A stretch of 64,000 bases of DNA from Salinarimonas rosea DSM 21201 (GCF_000429045.1 NZ_AUBC01000001.1:65744-129743); one strand, 5' to 3'; positions 42,833 to 51,862 are shown, counted from the first letter of the stretch. The notes: a model not told the origin generated them from the letters alone. Numbers and translations: made by a program.

Positions 42833-43822
42833 TCAGCCCCAGAGCGCCCGCTCGGGCGGGTGCACCAGCGAGCCGTCGAACACGAGCGCGGGCTCGCGGT
42901 CCCGCGCCAGCAGCAGCGGGCCGTCGAGGTCGACGAAGCGGGCGCGCGGGGCGAGCAGCATGGCGGGCGCCATGGCGAGCGAGGTGGCCAGCATGCAGCC
43001 GACGAAGATTCCCATGCCGCGCGCCTGCGCGGCCTCGGCCATCGCCAGCGCCTCCGTGAGGCCGCCGGTCTTGTCGAGCTTGATGTTGACGAGGTCGTAG
43101 AGCCCGTCGAGCCGCGGCAGGCTCGCACGGTCGTGGGCGCTCTCGTCGGCGCACAACGGCACCGGCCGATCGATGCCGCGCAGCGCCTCGTCCGCCGAGG
43201 CGTGGAGCGGCTGCTCGACCAGGGCGAAGCCGGCGTCGGCGCAGGCGGCCACGAGCGCGGGCAGCGTCTCGACGCTCCAGCCCTCGTTGGCGTCGGCGAT
43301 GAGGGTCGCGTCCGGCGCGCCGCGGCGCACGGCGGCGATGCGGGCGGCGTCGCCGTCGGGCGCGCCGAGCTTGATCTTCAGGATCGGCCGCGCCGACGCC
43401 TTCGCGGCGGCCGCCTCCATCGCCTCCGGCGTGTCGAGGGAGATCGTGTAGGCCGTCGTCGCCGGCCGCAGCCGGTCGACCCCGGCGGTGACGGCGGCGG
43501 GCACGCCGGAGCGCTTCGCGTCGAGGTCCCACAGGGCGCAGTCGATCGCGTTGCGCGCCGCGCCCGCGGGCAGCACGTCCTGGAGCGCCTCGCGGCCCAT
43601 GCCCCCCTCGAGCATCGCGCGGACGGATTCGATCTGCGCCACCACGCTCTCCACGCTCTCGCCGTAGCGTGCGTAGGGCACGCACTCGCCCCGGCCGATC
43701 GCCCCGCCCTCGGCGATGGTCGCGAGGACGACGACCGCCTCCGTGCGGGAGCCGCGGGAGATGGTGAAACGGCCGGCGATCGGGAAGGCTTCGGCGGCGA
43801 CGGTGAGGCTTCGGTGCATCAT
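42833..43822 (-). CDS. Dipeptide epimerase (enolase superfamily, YcjG-like)
   Basis: A 329-residue muconate-lactonizing-type enolase protein likely epimerising L-Ala-D/L-Glu from murein turnover. The N-terminal capping domain starts LTVAAEAFPIAGRFTISRGS; the first catalytic Lys is in LKIKLGA (KxK), metal ligands Asp in LIADANEGW, Glu in LVEQPLHA and Asp in PLCADESAHD, and the second Lys in NIKLDKTGG. The DxD motif near the C-terminus is VFVGCMLATSLAM-type followed by FVDLDGP, which fits the dipeptide epimerases. Start at one of the two adjacent ATGs (43822/43819); earlier ATG is non-family. Divergent from the mla-type operon. Confidence 0.88.
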   Translation of the reverse strand: MMHRSLTVAAEAFPIAGRFTISRGSRTEAVVVLATIAEGGAIGRGECVPYARYGESVESVVAQIESVRAMLEGGMGREALQDVLPAGAARNAIDCALWDLDAKRSGVPAAVTAGVDRLRPATTAYTISLDTPEAMEAAAAKASARPILKIKLGAPDGDAARIAAVRRGAPDATLIADANEGWSVETLPALVAACADAGFALVEQPLHASADEALRGIDRPVPLCADESAHDRASLPRLDGLYDLVNIKLDKTGGLTEALAMAEAAQARGMGIFVGCMLATSLAMAPAMLLAPRARFVDLDGPLLLARDREPALVFDGSLVHPPERALWG

Positions 43823-43915
43823 GCCCCAGGAATAGACCGGGCGGCCTCGACCGGGAAGCCCGTACGCGCTATCACCCATGCATCATGCGTATTGGCGATT
43901 GACGGGTCGAGCCAC

Positions 43916-45082
43916 GTGTCCGCGACCGACGCGCCCCAGGCGACGGCTCCCGAGGAGGAGCGCCGGCCGGCTCCGCAGGCGGATGCCGCCTCGGGCGCGC
44001 TCGCCCTCTCCGGGGACTGGACGGCGGAGTTCGGCACCGCGCTCGAGCGCGCCGCGGGCACCCTCGTGGAGGCCGCCCGAGACAAGGGCGCGACGACGCT
44101 CGACCTGTCCGGGATCGGCCGCCTGGACACGGCCGGCGCCGTCGCCATCGAGCGCGCCCGGCGCGCCATCGCCGCGGCCGGCGCCGAGCCCGCGCTCCGA
44201 GGCGCGAGCGACCGGCACGCGACCCTGCTCGGGGAAGTCTCCCGCGCCGGGCTGGAGCTGCCCGAGCACGCGCGCACCTCGCCCGTCGTGGACTTCCTCG
44301 TCGACGTCGGCCGGGTGATGACGGAGGCGGGGCGCGACCTCGTCTCGGGCATCGTCTTCCTCGGCGAGGTGATGATGGCGCTCCTGCGCGTCGCGGCGAA
44401 GCCGTGGCGCTTCCGGGGCACCTCCCTCGTCAACCAGATCGACCAGATCGCGCTGCGCGGCCTGCCGATCATCCTGCTCATCTCCTTCGTGGTGGGCGCG
44501 ATCATCGCCCAGCAGGGCATCTTCCAGCTGCGCCAGTTCGGCGCCGCGACCTTCGCCGTCGACCTGATCGGCATCCTCGTCCTGCGCGAGCTGGGCGTGC
44601 TCCTGTCGGCGATCATGGTCGCCGGCCGCTCCGGCTCGGCCTTCACCGCCGAGATCGGCGCGATGAAGATGCGCGAGGAGATCGACGCGCTGCGGGTCAT
44701 GGGCCTCGACCCGATCGAGGTCCTCGTCGTGCCGCGGCTGCTCGGGCTCGTCATCGGCCTGCCGCTGCTGGCCTTCTGCGCCTCGATGTCGGCGATCCTG
44801 GGCGGCGGCCTCGTCGCCTGGGTCTACGGCGACGTCGCGCCCGACGTGTTCATCGCCCGCCTGCGCGAGGCGATCGACCTGTCGACCTTCCTGGTGGGCC
44901 TGATCAAGGCGCCCTTCATGGCGATCATCATCGGCATCATCGCCTGCATCGAGGGGCTCGCCGTGAAGGGCTCGGCGGAATCGCTCGGCCAGCACGTCAC
45001 GGCGTCGGTGGTGAAGGCCATCTTCATGGTGATCGTCCTCGACGGCCTGTTCGCCATGTTCTTCGCCGCGCTGGACTTCTGA
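43916..45082 (+). CDS. mlaE: MlaE-family ABC permease with N-terminal STAS domain
   Basis: A 388-residue inner-membrane permease of a lipid-transport MCE system. Residues about 20-115 are an STAS domain (LALSGDWTAEFGTALERAAG, TTLDLSGIGRLDTAGAVAIE); in E. coli a separate MlaB has this role, so here the two are fused. MlaE follows from about residue 140: NQIDQIALRGLPIILLISFV, GILVLRELGVLLSAIMVAGR, SGSAFTAEIGAMKMREEIDA and LIKAPFMAIIIGIIACIEG. The start is GTG 43916; no ATG fits. It is the first gene of a four-gene operon. Confidence 0.92.
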   Translation: MSATDAPQATAPEEERRPAPQADAASGALALSGDWTAEFGTALERAAGTLVEAARDKGATTLDLSGIGRLDTAGAVAIERARRAIAAAGAEPALRGASDRHATLLGEVSRAGLELPEHARTSPVVDFLVDVGRVMTEAGRDLVSGIVFLGEVMMALLRVAAKPWRFRGTSLVNQIDQIALRGLPIILLISFVVGAIIAQQGIFQLRQFGAATFAVDLIGILVLRELGVLLSAIMVAGRSGSAFTAEIGAMKMREEIDALRVMGLDPIEVLVVPRLLGLVIGLPLLAFCASMSAILGGGLVAWVYGDVAPDVFIARLREAIDLSTFLVGLIKAPFMAIIIGIIACIEGLAVKGSAESLGQHVTASVVKAIFMVIVLDGLFAMFFAALDF

Positions 45083-45085
45083 GGC

Positions 45086-45898
45086 ATGGACGAGCCGCCC
45101 CGCATCGACGACCTCGGCCCCGCCCCGCGGGACCGCGACCGCATCATCCGCGTGCGGGGGCTCGAGGTCGGCTTCGGCGACAAGACGATCTTCCGTAACC
45201 TCGACCTCGACGTCTATCGGGGCGAGATCCTCGGCTTCGTCGGCGGCTCGGGCACCGGCAAGTCCGTCCTCACCCGCGCGATCCTCGGGCTCCTGCCGAC
45301 GCGCGCCGGCGCGATCGAGATCTTCGGGCGCGATCGCGCCGGGCTCTCCGCACGCGAGCGCCGCGACATGGAGACCCGCTGGGGCGTGCTCTTCCAGAAC
45401 GGCGCGCTCTTCTCCGGCCTCACCGTCAAGCAGAACGTCCAGATGCCGATGCGCGAGCACCGGGAGATGTCGCAGGCGATGATGGACGACCTCGCCATGC
45501 TCAAGATCGAGATGGTCGGCCTCAAGCCCGACGCCGCCGACAAGTTTCCCTCGGAGCTTTCGGGCGGCATGATCAAGCGCGCGGCGCTCGCCCGCGCACT
45601 GTCGCTCGATCCGGACATCGTCTTCCTGGACGAGCCGACCTCGGGCCTCGACCCGATCGGCGCCGCGGACTTCGACGACCTGATCGCCACCCTGCGCGAC
45701 ACGCTGGGGCTGACCGTGTACATGGTCACCCACGATCTCGACAGCCTGTTCACGGTCTGCGACCGGATCGCGGCGCTGGCCGAGCAGCGGGTCATCGCCG
45801 AGGGGCCGATCGAGACCATGCTGGCCTCGGACCACCCGTGGCTGCGATCCTACTTCCACGGCAAGCGCGCGCGCGCGGTCGCATCCGAGAGCGCGTGA
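45086..45898 (+). CDS. mlaF: MlaF-family ABC ATPase
   Basis: A 270-residue ATP-binding subunit. Walker A GGSGTGKS (about residues 52-59), Q-loop FQNGALFSGLTVKQN, signature LSGGMIKRAALARAL, Walker B DIVFLDEPTSGLDP, and the switch His in MVTHDLDSL. The first 30 residues are a polar tail. It powers MlaE for phospholipid or steroid-like substrate movement between membranes. The ATG lies 3 bp after the mlaE stop. Confidence 0.95.
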   Translation: MDEPPRIDDLGPAPRDRDRIIRVRGLEVGFGDKTIFRNLDLDVYRGEILGFVGGSGTGKSVLTRAILGLLPTRAGAIEIFGRDRAGLSARERRDMETRWGVLFQNGALFSGLTVKQNVQMPMREHREMSQAMMDDLAMLKIEMVGLKPDAADKFPSELSGGMIKRAALARALSLDPDIVFLDEPTSGLDPIGAADFDDLIATLRDTLGLTVYMVTHDLDSLFTVCDRIAALAEQRVIAEGPIETMLASDHPWLRSYFHGKRARAVASESA

Positions 45899-45907
45899 GG
45901 GACGATC

Positions 45908-48157
45908 ATGGAAACGCGTGCCAACTACGCCATCATCGGCCTCTTCACCCTTCTCGTCGTCGCCGCGGCGTTCCTGTTCGTCTACTGGTTCGCGGTCAGC
46001 GAGAGCGCCGGCGCCCGGGCGCAGGTCCGCATCGTCTTCGAAGGGTCGGTTGCCGGCCTCTCGCGGGGCGCGCCCGTGAACTTCAACGGCATCCGCGTGG
46101 GCGAGGTGACGAACCTCGCCATCGCGCAGGACAACCCGAGCCGCGTCGTCGCCGACGTCACCGTCGACCCCTCCGTGCCGCTGCGCGAGGACACGACGGC
46201 AAGGCTCGAGTTCCAGGGCCTGACCGGCATCGCCTCGGTGGCGCTGTCCGGCGGCAGCGCGCAGGCCGAGCCGCTCCTGCCCCACCCGGAGCCCGGCCCG
46301 CCGGTCATCGTCGCCGAGCCGTCCGACTTCCAGGACCTGATCGAGAGCGCCCGCAACATCGCCCGGCGCGCCTCCGACGTGTTCGACCGCTTCGACACGC
46401 TCGTCGCCGAGAACGACCAGGCGATCGCCTCCACCGTCCAGAACGTCGAAGCCTTCTCCCGCGCGCTCGCGGAGAACGCGCCGGCGATCGACCGCTTCCT
46501 CGAGCAGGTCGGCGAGGCGGCAGGACGCATCGGGCCGCTGGCCGATTCGCTCGACGAGCTCTCGCGCAACGTCAACGACATCGTCGCGGCGATCGACCCC
46601 GAGAGCGTGGCCCGCTCGGTCGAGAACGTCGCGACCTTCACGCAGACGCTCGCCGATTCCGAGGAGCAGGTGGCGCAGGCCTTCGAGGACGCCGCCGCGC
46701 TGGTGTCGCGCCTCAACGAGACCGCGACGAGCGTCGAGGCGACGGTGGCGGACGTGCGCGGCTTCGTCGCCGCGCTCGATGCGGAGGCGCTCGATGCGAC
46801 CGTGGTCAACGTGCGCGCCTTCTCGCAGACGCTCGCGGACAACCGCGAGACGGTCGCGTCCGTGATCGAGGACGCCGCGAGCCTCACCGAGACGCTGGCG
46901 CGCTCCTCCGAGCGGCTCGACGCGACGCTCTCGAACGTCGAGGGCGTCTCGCGGACGGTCGCCGCCAACCGCGACAACATCGACCGCGTGCTCGGCCAGG
47001 CGGCGGAGCTGACGACGCGCCTCACCGCGGCCTCCGAGACGCTGCAGACCACGCTCGACGACATCGACGGGCTCGTCGCCGCCGTCGACCCGGCCCGCGT
47101 CGAGGCGACGCTCGCCAATGTCGAGGCCTTCTCGCGGACGCTCGCCGAGAACCGCGGGGACGTCGAGGCCGTCATCGCCAATGCCCGTTCGCTGACGCAA
47201 ACGCTGGAGGGCACCGCCCAGCGCCTCGACGGCACGGTCGGGCGGGTGGACGCCCTCGTCGCGGCGGTCGACCCGCAGACGGTCGGCGCGACCCTGGAGA
47301 ACGCCCGCGTCTTCTCGCAGACGCTGGCGGACACCCGCGCCGACCTCACCGCCACCCTGGCGGACGCGCGCGCGATCGCCGCGGCGATCGACCCGGCCGT
47401 CGTGCAGTCCACGCTCGGCAACGTCGAGGGCTTCTCCCAGACCCTGGCGGCCAATCGCGAAGCGGTGGATCGCGTCATCGCCAACGCCGAAAGCCTGACG
47501 CAGACGCTGGCGCAGACGTCGACGCGGCTCGACGGCGCCATCGACCGGGTGGAAACGCTCGTCGGCGCCGTCGATCCGGCCGCCGTCTCGGCGACGGTGG
47601 AGAACGCCCGCGCCTTCTCGCAGACGCTCGCCGACAACCGCGAGAACGTCACGCTCGCGCTCGAGGAGATCGGCCGTATCGCACAGGCGGTCGATTCGGA
47701 GCGCATCGAGCGCGTGATCGCCAATGTCGAGAACTTCTCGCGGACGCTCGACGCCAACACGGACGAGGTCGACCAGGTGATCGCCAACGCGGTCTCGATC
47801 TCCGAGCAGCTCGAGGCCTCCGCGGGGCGCGTCGACCGCGTGCTCCAGGCGGCCGAGGACTTCCTCGGCACCGCCGCGGGCGACGACGGCGAGGCGCTGT
47901 TCGACGAGATCCGCGCGGCGGCCGCCGCGATTCGCGTGCTGGCGGAGAACCTCGACGTGCGCACGCAGACGCTCACCCAGAACATCGGCAGCTTCACCGG
48001 CACCGGCATCCAGGAGGTGCGCGGGCTCGCCGAGGAAGGGCGTCGCACCCTCGAGGACATCGGCCGCGCCGTGCGCTCGCTCGAGCGCGACCCGTCGCAG
48101 GTGATCTTCGGCGGAGACGGCGGCGGGGGCGTGCGCGAGTACCAGGGCCGGCGTTGA
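45908..48157 (+). CDS. mlaD: MlaD/MCE-domain protein with long internal repeat array
   Basis: A 749-residue inner-membrane-anchored periplasmic substrate carrier. One N-terminal helix (NYAIIGLFTLLVVAAAFLFV, residues 6-25), one MCE domain (about 40-118: RIVFEGSVAGLSRGAPVNFN, LEFQGLTGIASVALSGG) and then, unlike the 183-residue E. coli MlaD, about 520 residues of helix. These contain nine copies of a repeat beginning N(V/A)xxFSxTLA from residue 179 to 654, with spacings 61, 61, 42, 61, 61, 40, 61 and 40. The array should form a long coiled coil able to span the periplasm. The C-terminus is Gly-rich then basic (GGGGVREYQGRR). RBS GGGACG before the ATG is weak; it follows mlaF by 9 bp. Confidence 0.93.
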   Translation: METRANYAIIGLFTLLVVAAAFLFVYWFAVSESAGARAQVRIVFEGSVAGLSRGAPVNFNGIRVGEVTNLAIAQDNPSRVVADVTVDPSVPLREDTTARLEFQGLTGIASVALSGGSAQAEPLLPHPEPGPPVIVAEPSDFQDLIESARNIARRASDVFDRFDTLVAENDQAIASTVQNVEAFSRALAENAPAIDRFLEQVGEAAGRIGPLADSLDELSRNVNDIVAAIDPESVARSVENVATFTQTLADSEEQVAQAFEDAAALVSRLNETATSVEATVADVRGFVAALDAEALDATVVNVRAFSQTLADNRETVASVIEDAASLTETLARSSERLDATLSNVEGVSRTVAANRDNIDRVLGQAAELTTRLTAASETLQTTLDDIDGLVAAVDPARVEATLANVEAFSRTLAENRGDVEAVIANARSLTQTLEGTAQRLDGTVGRVDALVAAVDPQTVGATLENARVFSQTLADTRADLTATLADARAIAAAIDPAVVQSTLGNVEGFSQTLAANREAVDRVIANAESLTQTLAQTSTRLDGAIDRVETLVGAVDPAAVSATVENARAFSQTLADNRENVTLALEEIGRIAQAVDSERIERVIANVENFSRTLDANTDEVDQVIANAVSISEQLEASAGRVDRVLQAAEDFLGTAAGDDGEALFDEIRAAAAAIRVLAENLDVRTQTLTQNIGSFTGTGIQEVRGLAEEGRRTLEDIGRAVRSLERDPSQVIFGGDGGGGVREYQGRR
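46442..47869 (+). repeat. Nine-copy coding repeat array in mlaD
   Basis: Copies start at codons 179, 240, 301, 343, 404, 465, 505, 566 and 606. Full units are 61 residues; three shortened units are 40-42, that is about 21 residues (three heptads) removed from the second half. The consensus is N(V/A)xxFSQTLADNRxxVxxVIAxAxSLTQTL with a following VAAVDP. Codon usage varies enough between copies that they are not recent duplications. Confidence 0.9.
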
Positions 48158-48212
48158 CGCGCCGGCGGGGTTCGTATTCGGATGGGGTCGCGTTTCGAGG
48201 GGGCGTGAGGCG

Positions 48213-48830
48213 ATGAGCGGAACACGATACGTGGGGCGAGGGCGCATCCTGGCCGCCGCGCTGGCGCTGGGGTCGGTCGGGCTCCTCGCCGGGTGCGCCT
48301 CCGCGCCCGCCCTCGTGACCTACGGTCTCGCCGCGCCGGTGGAGCGCGTCTCGGCGCCGATGCGGCTGCCGGGCCTCGTCCTCATCGTCGAGCCCTCGGC
48401 GATCGAGCTCTACTCGACCGAACGCGTCGTGGTGCGCGAGCCCGACGGGGCGTTGTCCTACCTGCCGGGCGTGCAATACGCCGACCAGCTCCCCGCCCTG
48501 GTCCAGACGCGCCTCGTCGAGACCTTCGAGAACGCGAGCCGGCTCGGCGGCGTCGCCCGCCCCGGCGACCGGGTCACGCCCGACTGGCAGCTCAACTCCT
48601 CGATCCGCACGTTCTGGGTCGACGTCGAGACGAACCTCGCGGTCGTCGAGATCGCGGTGCGCGCCGTCTCCGAGGCGAACGGGCGCGTCGGCGCGGCGCG
48701 GGTGTTCACGGCGCGCGTGCCGGTGGCGGCGATCGAGGGTCGCGCGGCGATGCTGGGGCTGGAAGCGGCGCTCGCCGAGGTCATGCTCGACATCGTCCGC
48801 TTCGCCGGCACCGGCGGCGGCAACGCCTGA
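48213..48830 (+). CDS. ABC-transport auxiliary lipoprotein (PqiC/DUF330-like)
   Basis: A 205-residue lipoprotein: signal peptide with lipobox LLAGC (Cys28), then VTYGLAAPVERVS, ALVQTRLVETFENAS and LNSSIRTFWVDVE, and an ending VMLDIVRFAGTGGG. PqiC-like outer-membrane lipoproteins contact the distal end of MCE tunnels; the gene ends the MCE operon, so it is the likely outer-membrane docking partner of the elongated MlaD. ATG 48213 chosen for the signal sequence. It converges with the sensor kinase gene. Confidence 0.88.
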   Translation: MSGTRYVGRGRILAAALALGSVGLLAGCASAPALVTYGLAAPVERVSAPMRLPGLVLIVEPSAIELYSTERVVVREPDGALSYLPGVQYADQLPALVQTRLVETFENASRLGGVARPGDRVTPDWQLNSSIRTFWVDVETNLAVVEIAVRAVSEANGRVGAARVFTARVPVAAIEGRAAMLGLEAALAEVMLDIVRFAGTGGGNA

Positions 48831-48836
48831 CGATCG

Positions 48837-50315
48837 TCAGCCCGGCAGCCGGACCACGGCGCGCAGGCCGCCGAGCGGCGCCTCCTCCAGCGCGATGTCG
48901 CCGCCGTGCGCGCGGGCGATGTCGCGGGCGATCGGCAGGCCGAGCCCGGACCCGCCCTCGTCCTGGTTCCGGGCCTCGTCCAGCCGCACGAAGGGCTTGA
49001 ACACCTCGTCGCGCAGGTCCTGCGGGATGCCCGGACCGTCGTCGTCGACGGTGATCGTCAGCCAGCGGCCCTCGTGCACGGCCCGCACCGCGATCGTGTC
49101 GCCGTGGCGCGCGGCGTTCGAGACGAGATTCGTGAGCATGCGCCGGAACGCGTCCGGCCGCACGATGATGCCGGCGTCGCCCTCGATCGCGAGCGTGACC
49201 GGATGGCCCTGGCGGCGGGCGTCGGAGACGACCTCCTCCAGCAGCCCGGAGAGATCGACCTCCACCGCGCTCTCCCCGGCGTCGCCGCGGGCGAAGGCGA
49301 GATAGCCCTCGAGCATGCGGGTCATCTCGTCGACGTCGCGGCGCAGGTCCTCGACGTCGGGGGCGTCCATCAGCGCGAGCGACAGCTTGAAGCGGGTGAG
49401 GATGGTGCGCAGGTCGTGCGACACGCCGTTCAGCATCGTCGTGCGCTGCTCGCGCGCGCGCTCGATGCGCCGCTTCATCTCGATGAAGGCGTGCCCGGCC
49501 TGGCGTACCTCGCGCGCGCCGCGGGGCCGGAAGTCGGTCTCGCGGCCCTTGCCGTAGCTCTCGGCCGCGTTCGCGAGGGTGAGGATCGGGCGGATCTGGT
49601 TGCGCAGGAAGAGGATGGCGATCGCCATCAGGACCAGCGAGGAGCCGATCATCCACAGCAGGAAGATGTGCGAGTTCGAGGCGTAGGCCTGGCTGCGGCG
49701 CGCCACGACGCGCATGACGGCGTTGTCGAGCTTGATCCGGATCTCGATGAGGTTCGAGCGCCCGAGCGTGTCGATCCAGAACGGGCGGCCGATCTGCCGG
49801 GCGATCTGCTCGGAGAGGGCGGCGTCGAGGATGGAGAAGAAGGGCTTGGGTCCCGGCGGCGGCAGGTCGACGCCGCGCTGGATCTCCACGTCGAGCCCGA
49901 GCCGCTGGGTGGCGATGCGCCTGAGCGTCCGGCCCTCCTCGTCCTGCGGATAGGTCTCCCAGACGTCGATCAGCGCCGCGATGTCCGCCGTGACGGCCGA
50001 CGAGAGGCGCATCGTCACCGTCTGCCAGTGCCGCTCCATGAAGACGTAGGCGATGATCGACTGCAGCAGCACGATCGGCACGATGACGATGATGAGCGAG
50101 CGGGCGTAGAGGCCCTTCGGCATCATCGAGCCGAGCCAGCGCGCGCCGCGGCCGTACATGCGCCCCGATGTCCGGATCGGCGCGCCGGCCGCGCCGAGCG
50201 CGCGGCGCAGCACGCCGGGCGATCGGGGCGCCTCCCGCGCGGTCGCCCGCGGCGAGATCGCCTCCTGCGGCGTGGTCTCGCGCGGGGCGGCGCCGGCGCC
50301 GTCCATGCCGCTCAC
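48837..50315 (-). CDS. EnvZ-like membrane sensor histidine kinase
   Basis: A 492-residue kinase: polar N-terminal tail, membrane helices at about 73-92 and 217-237, a periplasmic loop between, HAMP (LRNQIRPILTLANAAESYGK), His300 in NGVSHDLRTILTRFK (the EnvZ-like H-box with T at the H+4 position), and ATPase boxes NLVSNAARHG, DDDGPGIP and GGSGLGLPIARDIA. Its ATG overlaps the TGA of the OmpR-like regulator (ATGA), so they form one system. Confidence 0.92.
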   Translation of the reverse strand: MSGMDGAGAAPRETTPQEAISPRATAREAPRSPGVLRRALGAAGAPIRTSGRMYGRGARWLGSMMPKGLYARSLIIVIVPIVLLQSIIAYVFMERHWQTVTMRLSSAVTADIAALIDVWETYPQDEEGRTLRRIATQRLGLDVEIQRGVDLPPPGPKPFFSILDAALSEQIARQIGRPFWIDTLGRSNLIEIRIKLDNAVMRVVARRSQAYASNSHIFLLWMIGSSLVLMAIAILFLRNQIRPILTLANAAESYGKGRETDFRPRGAREVRQAGHAFIEMKRRIERAREQRTTMLNGVSHDLRTILTRFKLSLALMDAPDVEDLRRDVDEMTRMLEGYLAFARGDAGESAVEVDLSGLLEEVVSDARRQGHPVTLAIEGDAGIIVRPDAFRRMLTNLVSNAARHGDTIAVRAVHEGRWLTITVDDDGPGIPQDLRDEVFKPFVRLDEARNQDEGGSGLGLPIARDIARAHGGDIALEEAPLGGLRAVVRLPG

Positions 50316-51067
50316 CGCTCCGCGACGAGCCGGTAGCCGACCCCGCGCACGGTCTGGAGGACGAGGGGGTTGGCCGGATCGATCTCGATCTTGCGGCGCA
50401 GCCGGTTGATCTGGACGTCGACCGTGCGCTCGTTGAGCGCCGCGCCGGCGCCGGAGAGGTCCTCGCGCGGCACGTTCTCGTTGGCCCGCGCACCGAGGAT
50501 CGTCAGGATCTCGCGCTCGCGCTCGGTGAGCCGCACCGTCTCGTCGCCGCGCCTCAGGTCGCCGCGGTCGAGCCGGAAGACGAAGGGCCCGAAGCGGATC
50601 TCGTCGCCGGGAGCGGCCTCGCCCGCCGGCGCCGCCGGCGCCGCGCGCCTGAGGATGTTGCCGAGCCGCAGCACGAGCTCGCGCGGCTCGAAGGGCTTGG
50701 GCAGGTAGTCGTCCGCGCCGATCTCGAGGCCGGTGATGCGGTCCTGCGCGTCGGTGCGGGCGGTGAGCATCAGGATCGGCGTGTCGGAGGTCTCGCGCAC
50801 GGCGCGGGCGTAGTCGAAGCCGGTCTCGCCGGGCATCATCACGTCGAGGACGAGAGCGTCGAAGACGAAGTGCTCGGACTTCGCCCGCGCCTCGGCGGCA
50901 CTCGCGGCCGCGGTGACCCGAAAGCCGTTCTCGGCGAGATACTTGGAGATGAGCTCGCGCAGGCGCCGGTCGTCGTCGACGACGAGGACGTGCGGGGCGT
51001 GGTCGGGGACCTCGATGCGGGCCTCGGCCCCGGGCGCCGCGGCGCCGATCCCCTGCGCGTCCGTCAT
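50312..51067 (-). CDS. petR: OmpR-family response regulator (PetR-like)
   Basis: A 251-residue regulator. Receiver: VVDDD at 29-33, Asp75 in LVLDVMMPG, Thr in MLTAR and Lys in DDYLPKPFEP. Winged helix from about 155: RLTEREREILTIL and the recognition helix ERTVDVQINRLRRKIE, ending QTVRGVGYRLV. It overlaps an upstream MarR gene by ATGA, matching petP-petR of Rhodobacter capsulatus, which is needed for cytochrome bc1 expression. The symbol is by analogy; here a kinase follows rather than petABC. Confidence 0.9.
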   Translation of the reverse strand: MTDAQGIGAAAPGAEARIEVPDHAPHVLVVDDDRRLRELISKYLAENGFRVTAAASAAEARAKSEHFVFDALVLDVMMPGETGFDYARAVRETSDTPILMLTARTDAQDRITGLEIGADDYLPKPFEPRELVLRLGNILRRAAPAAPAGEAAPGDEIRFGPFVFRLDRGDLRRGDETVRLTEREREILTILGARANENVPREDLSGAGAALNERTVDVQINRLRRKIEIDPANPLVLQTVRGVGYRLVAER

Positions 51068-51666
51068 GTCGCTCCTCCAGAGCCGCCGTCGGGGCCGGCG
51101 ACCCGACGCGTCACGGCGGCGCGCCCGTCGGGGTCGATCATCGCGAGCAGGAAGTCCACCACTGCGGCCCGGCCCTCCGGCGGCGTGTCGGCGAGGGCCC
51201 GGCCGACCCGGCGCGTCTGCAGCCGTGCGAGGCGCAACGCCAGCGCGCCGCCGTCCTGCGTCACGAAGAGCAGGCGCTGGCGGCGGTCGGTCGTCCCCGG
51301 GCGGGCCTCGACGAAGCCCTTCTCGATCAGCTCTTTCAGCACGCGGTTCAAGCTCTGCTTGGTGATCCGCAGGATCTCCAGGAGTTCGGCGATCGTGAGG
51401 CCGGGATTGCGCGAGACGAAATGCAGGACGCGGTGGTGCGCCCGCCCGAAGCCGTAATCGTCGAGGATGCGGTCGGGATCCGAGACGAAGTCCCGGTAGG
51501 CGAAGAAGAACAGCTCGATGAGATCGTAGGCCGGCACGTCCGGATCGGCGCCGGCGGCCTCGCGGGCGTGTGCCCGCGCCGCGTCGCGCACGCGATCGGA
51601 GGCCGCGCTCTCGGCGGCTGCGGGATCGGGTGCGCCGTCTCTCGTCCTGGCGGTCGCCTCGGTCAC
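51064..51666 (-). CDS. petP: MarR-family regulator (PetP-like)
   Basis: A 200-residue MarR protein with a family-typical winged helix (LTIAELLEILRITKQSLNRV, wing TTDRRQRLLFVTQDG) and flanking dimerisation helices (PAYDLIELFFFAYRDFVSDP). It carries an N-terminal acidic/Ala tail. Coupled to the OmpR-like gene by an overlap, as for PetP. The palindrome at 51690-51710 lies 24 bp upstream, the expected place for autorepression. Confidence 0.9.
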   Translation of the reverse strand: MTEATARTRDGAPDPAAAESAASDRVRDAARAHAREAAGADPDVPAYDLIELFFFAYRDFVSDPDRILDDYGFGRAHHRVLHFVSRNPGLTIAELLEILRITKQSLNRVLKELIEKGFVEARPGTTDRRQRLLFVTQDGGALALRLARLQTRRVGRALADTPPEGRAAVVDFLLAMIDPDGRAAVTRRVAGPDGGSGGAT

Positions 51667-51689
51667 GTCGGAAAATTTCCTCGTCCGGT

Positions 51690-51710
51690 TATGTCAGCCT
51701 TGTTGACATA
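51690..51710. promoter_or_regulatory. MarR-type palindrome between petP and ilvE
   Basis: TATGTCA-N7-TGACATA, perfect 7-bp arms, directly upstream of petP and in the divergent spacer to ilvE (start at 51863). Arms of this size are usual for MarR dimers. It could control both directions; binding is inferred. Confidence 0.6.
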
Positions 51711-51862
51711 TCTCAGGCGGATTGTTACTCGTCAAGCCGGAACGACGTAATGATCGATCGTTCTGGGCTCCATATGGGTAATCCCGTGTCGCTGCGGATA
51801 CGGATCGCGACATGGAGCCGCCCCGCCGCGCAAAGGCCCGCATTTCAAGGAGAAGCGGTCTC

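Noticed and set aside
46442-47869. CRISPR-like or other DNA repeat array.
   Set aside because: Repeats are in frame, diverged at DNA level and lie within a coiled-coil protein; no spacers or cas genes.
43883-48247. A single very long open frame (about 1450 codons) on the minus strand opposite the mla operon.
   Set aside because: It mirrors mlaE, mlaF and mlaD codons in antisense, is compositionally Arg/Asp/Val-biased and has no family motif; high-GC shadow.
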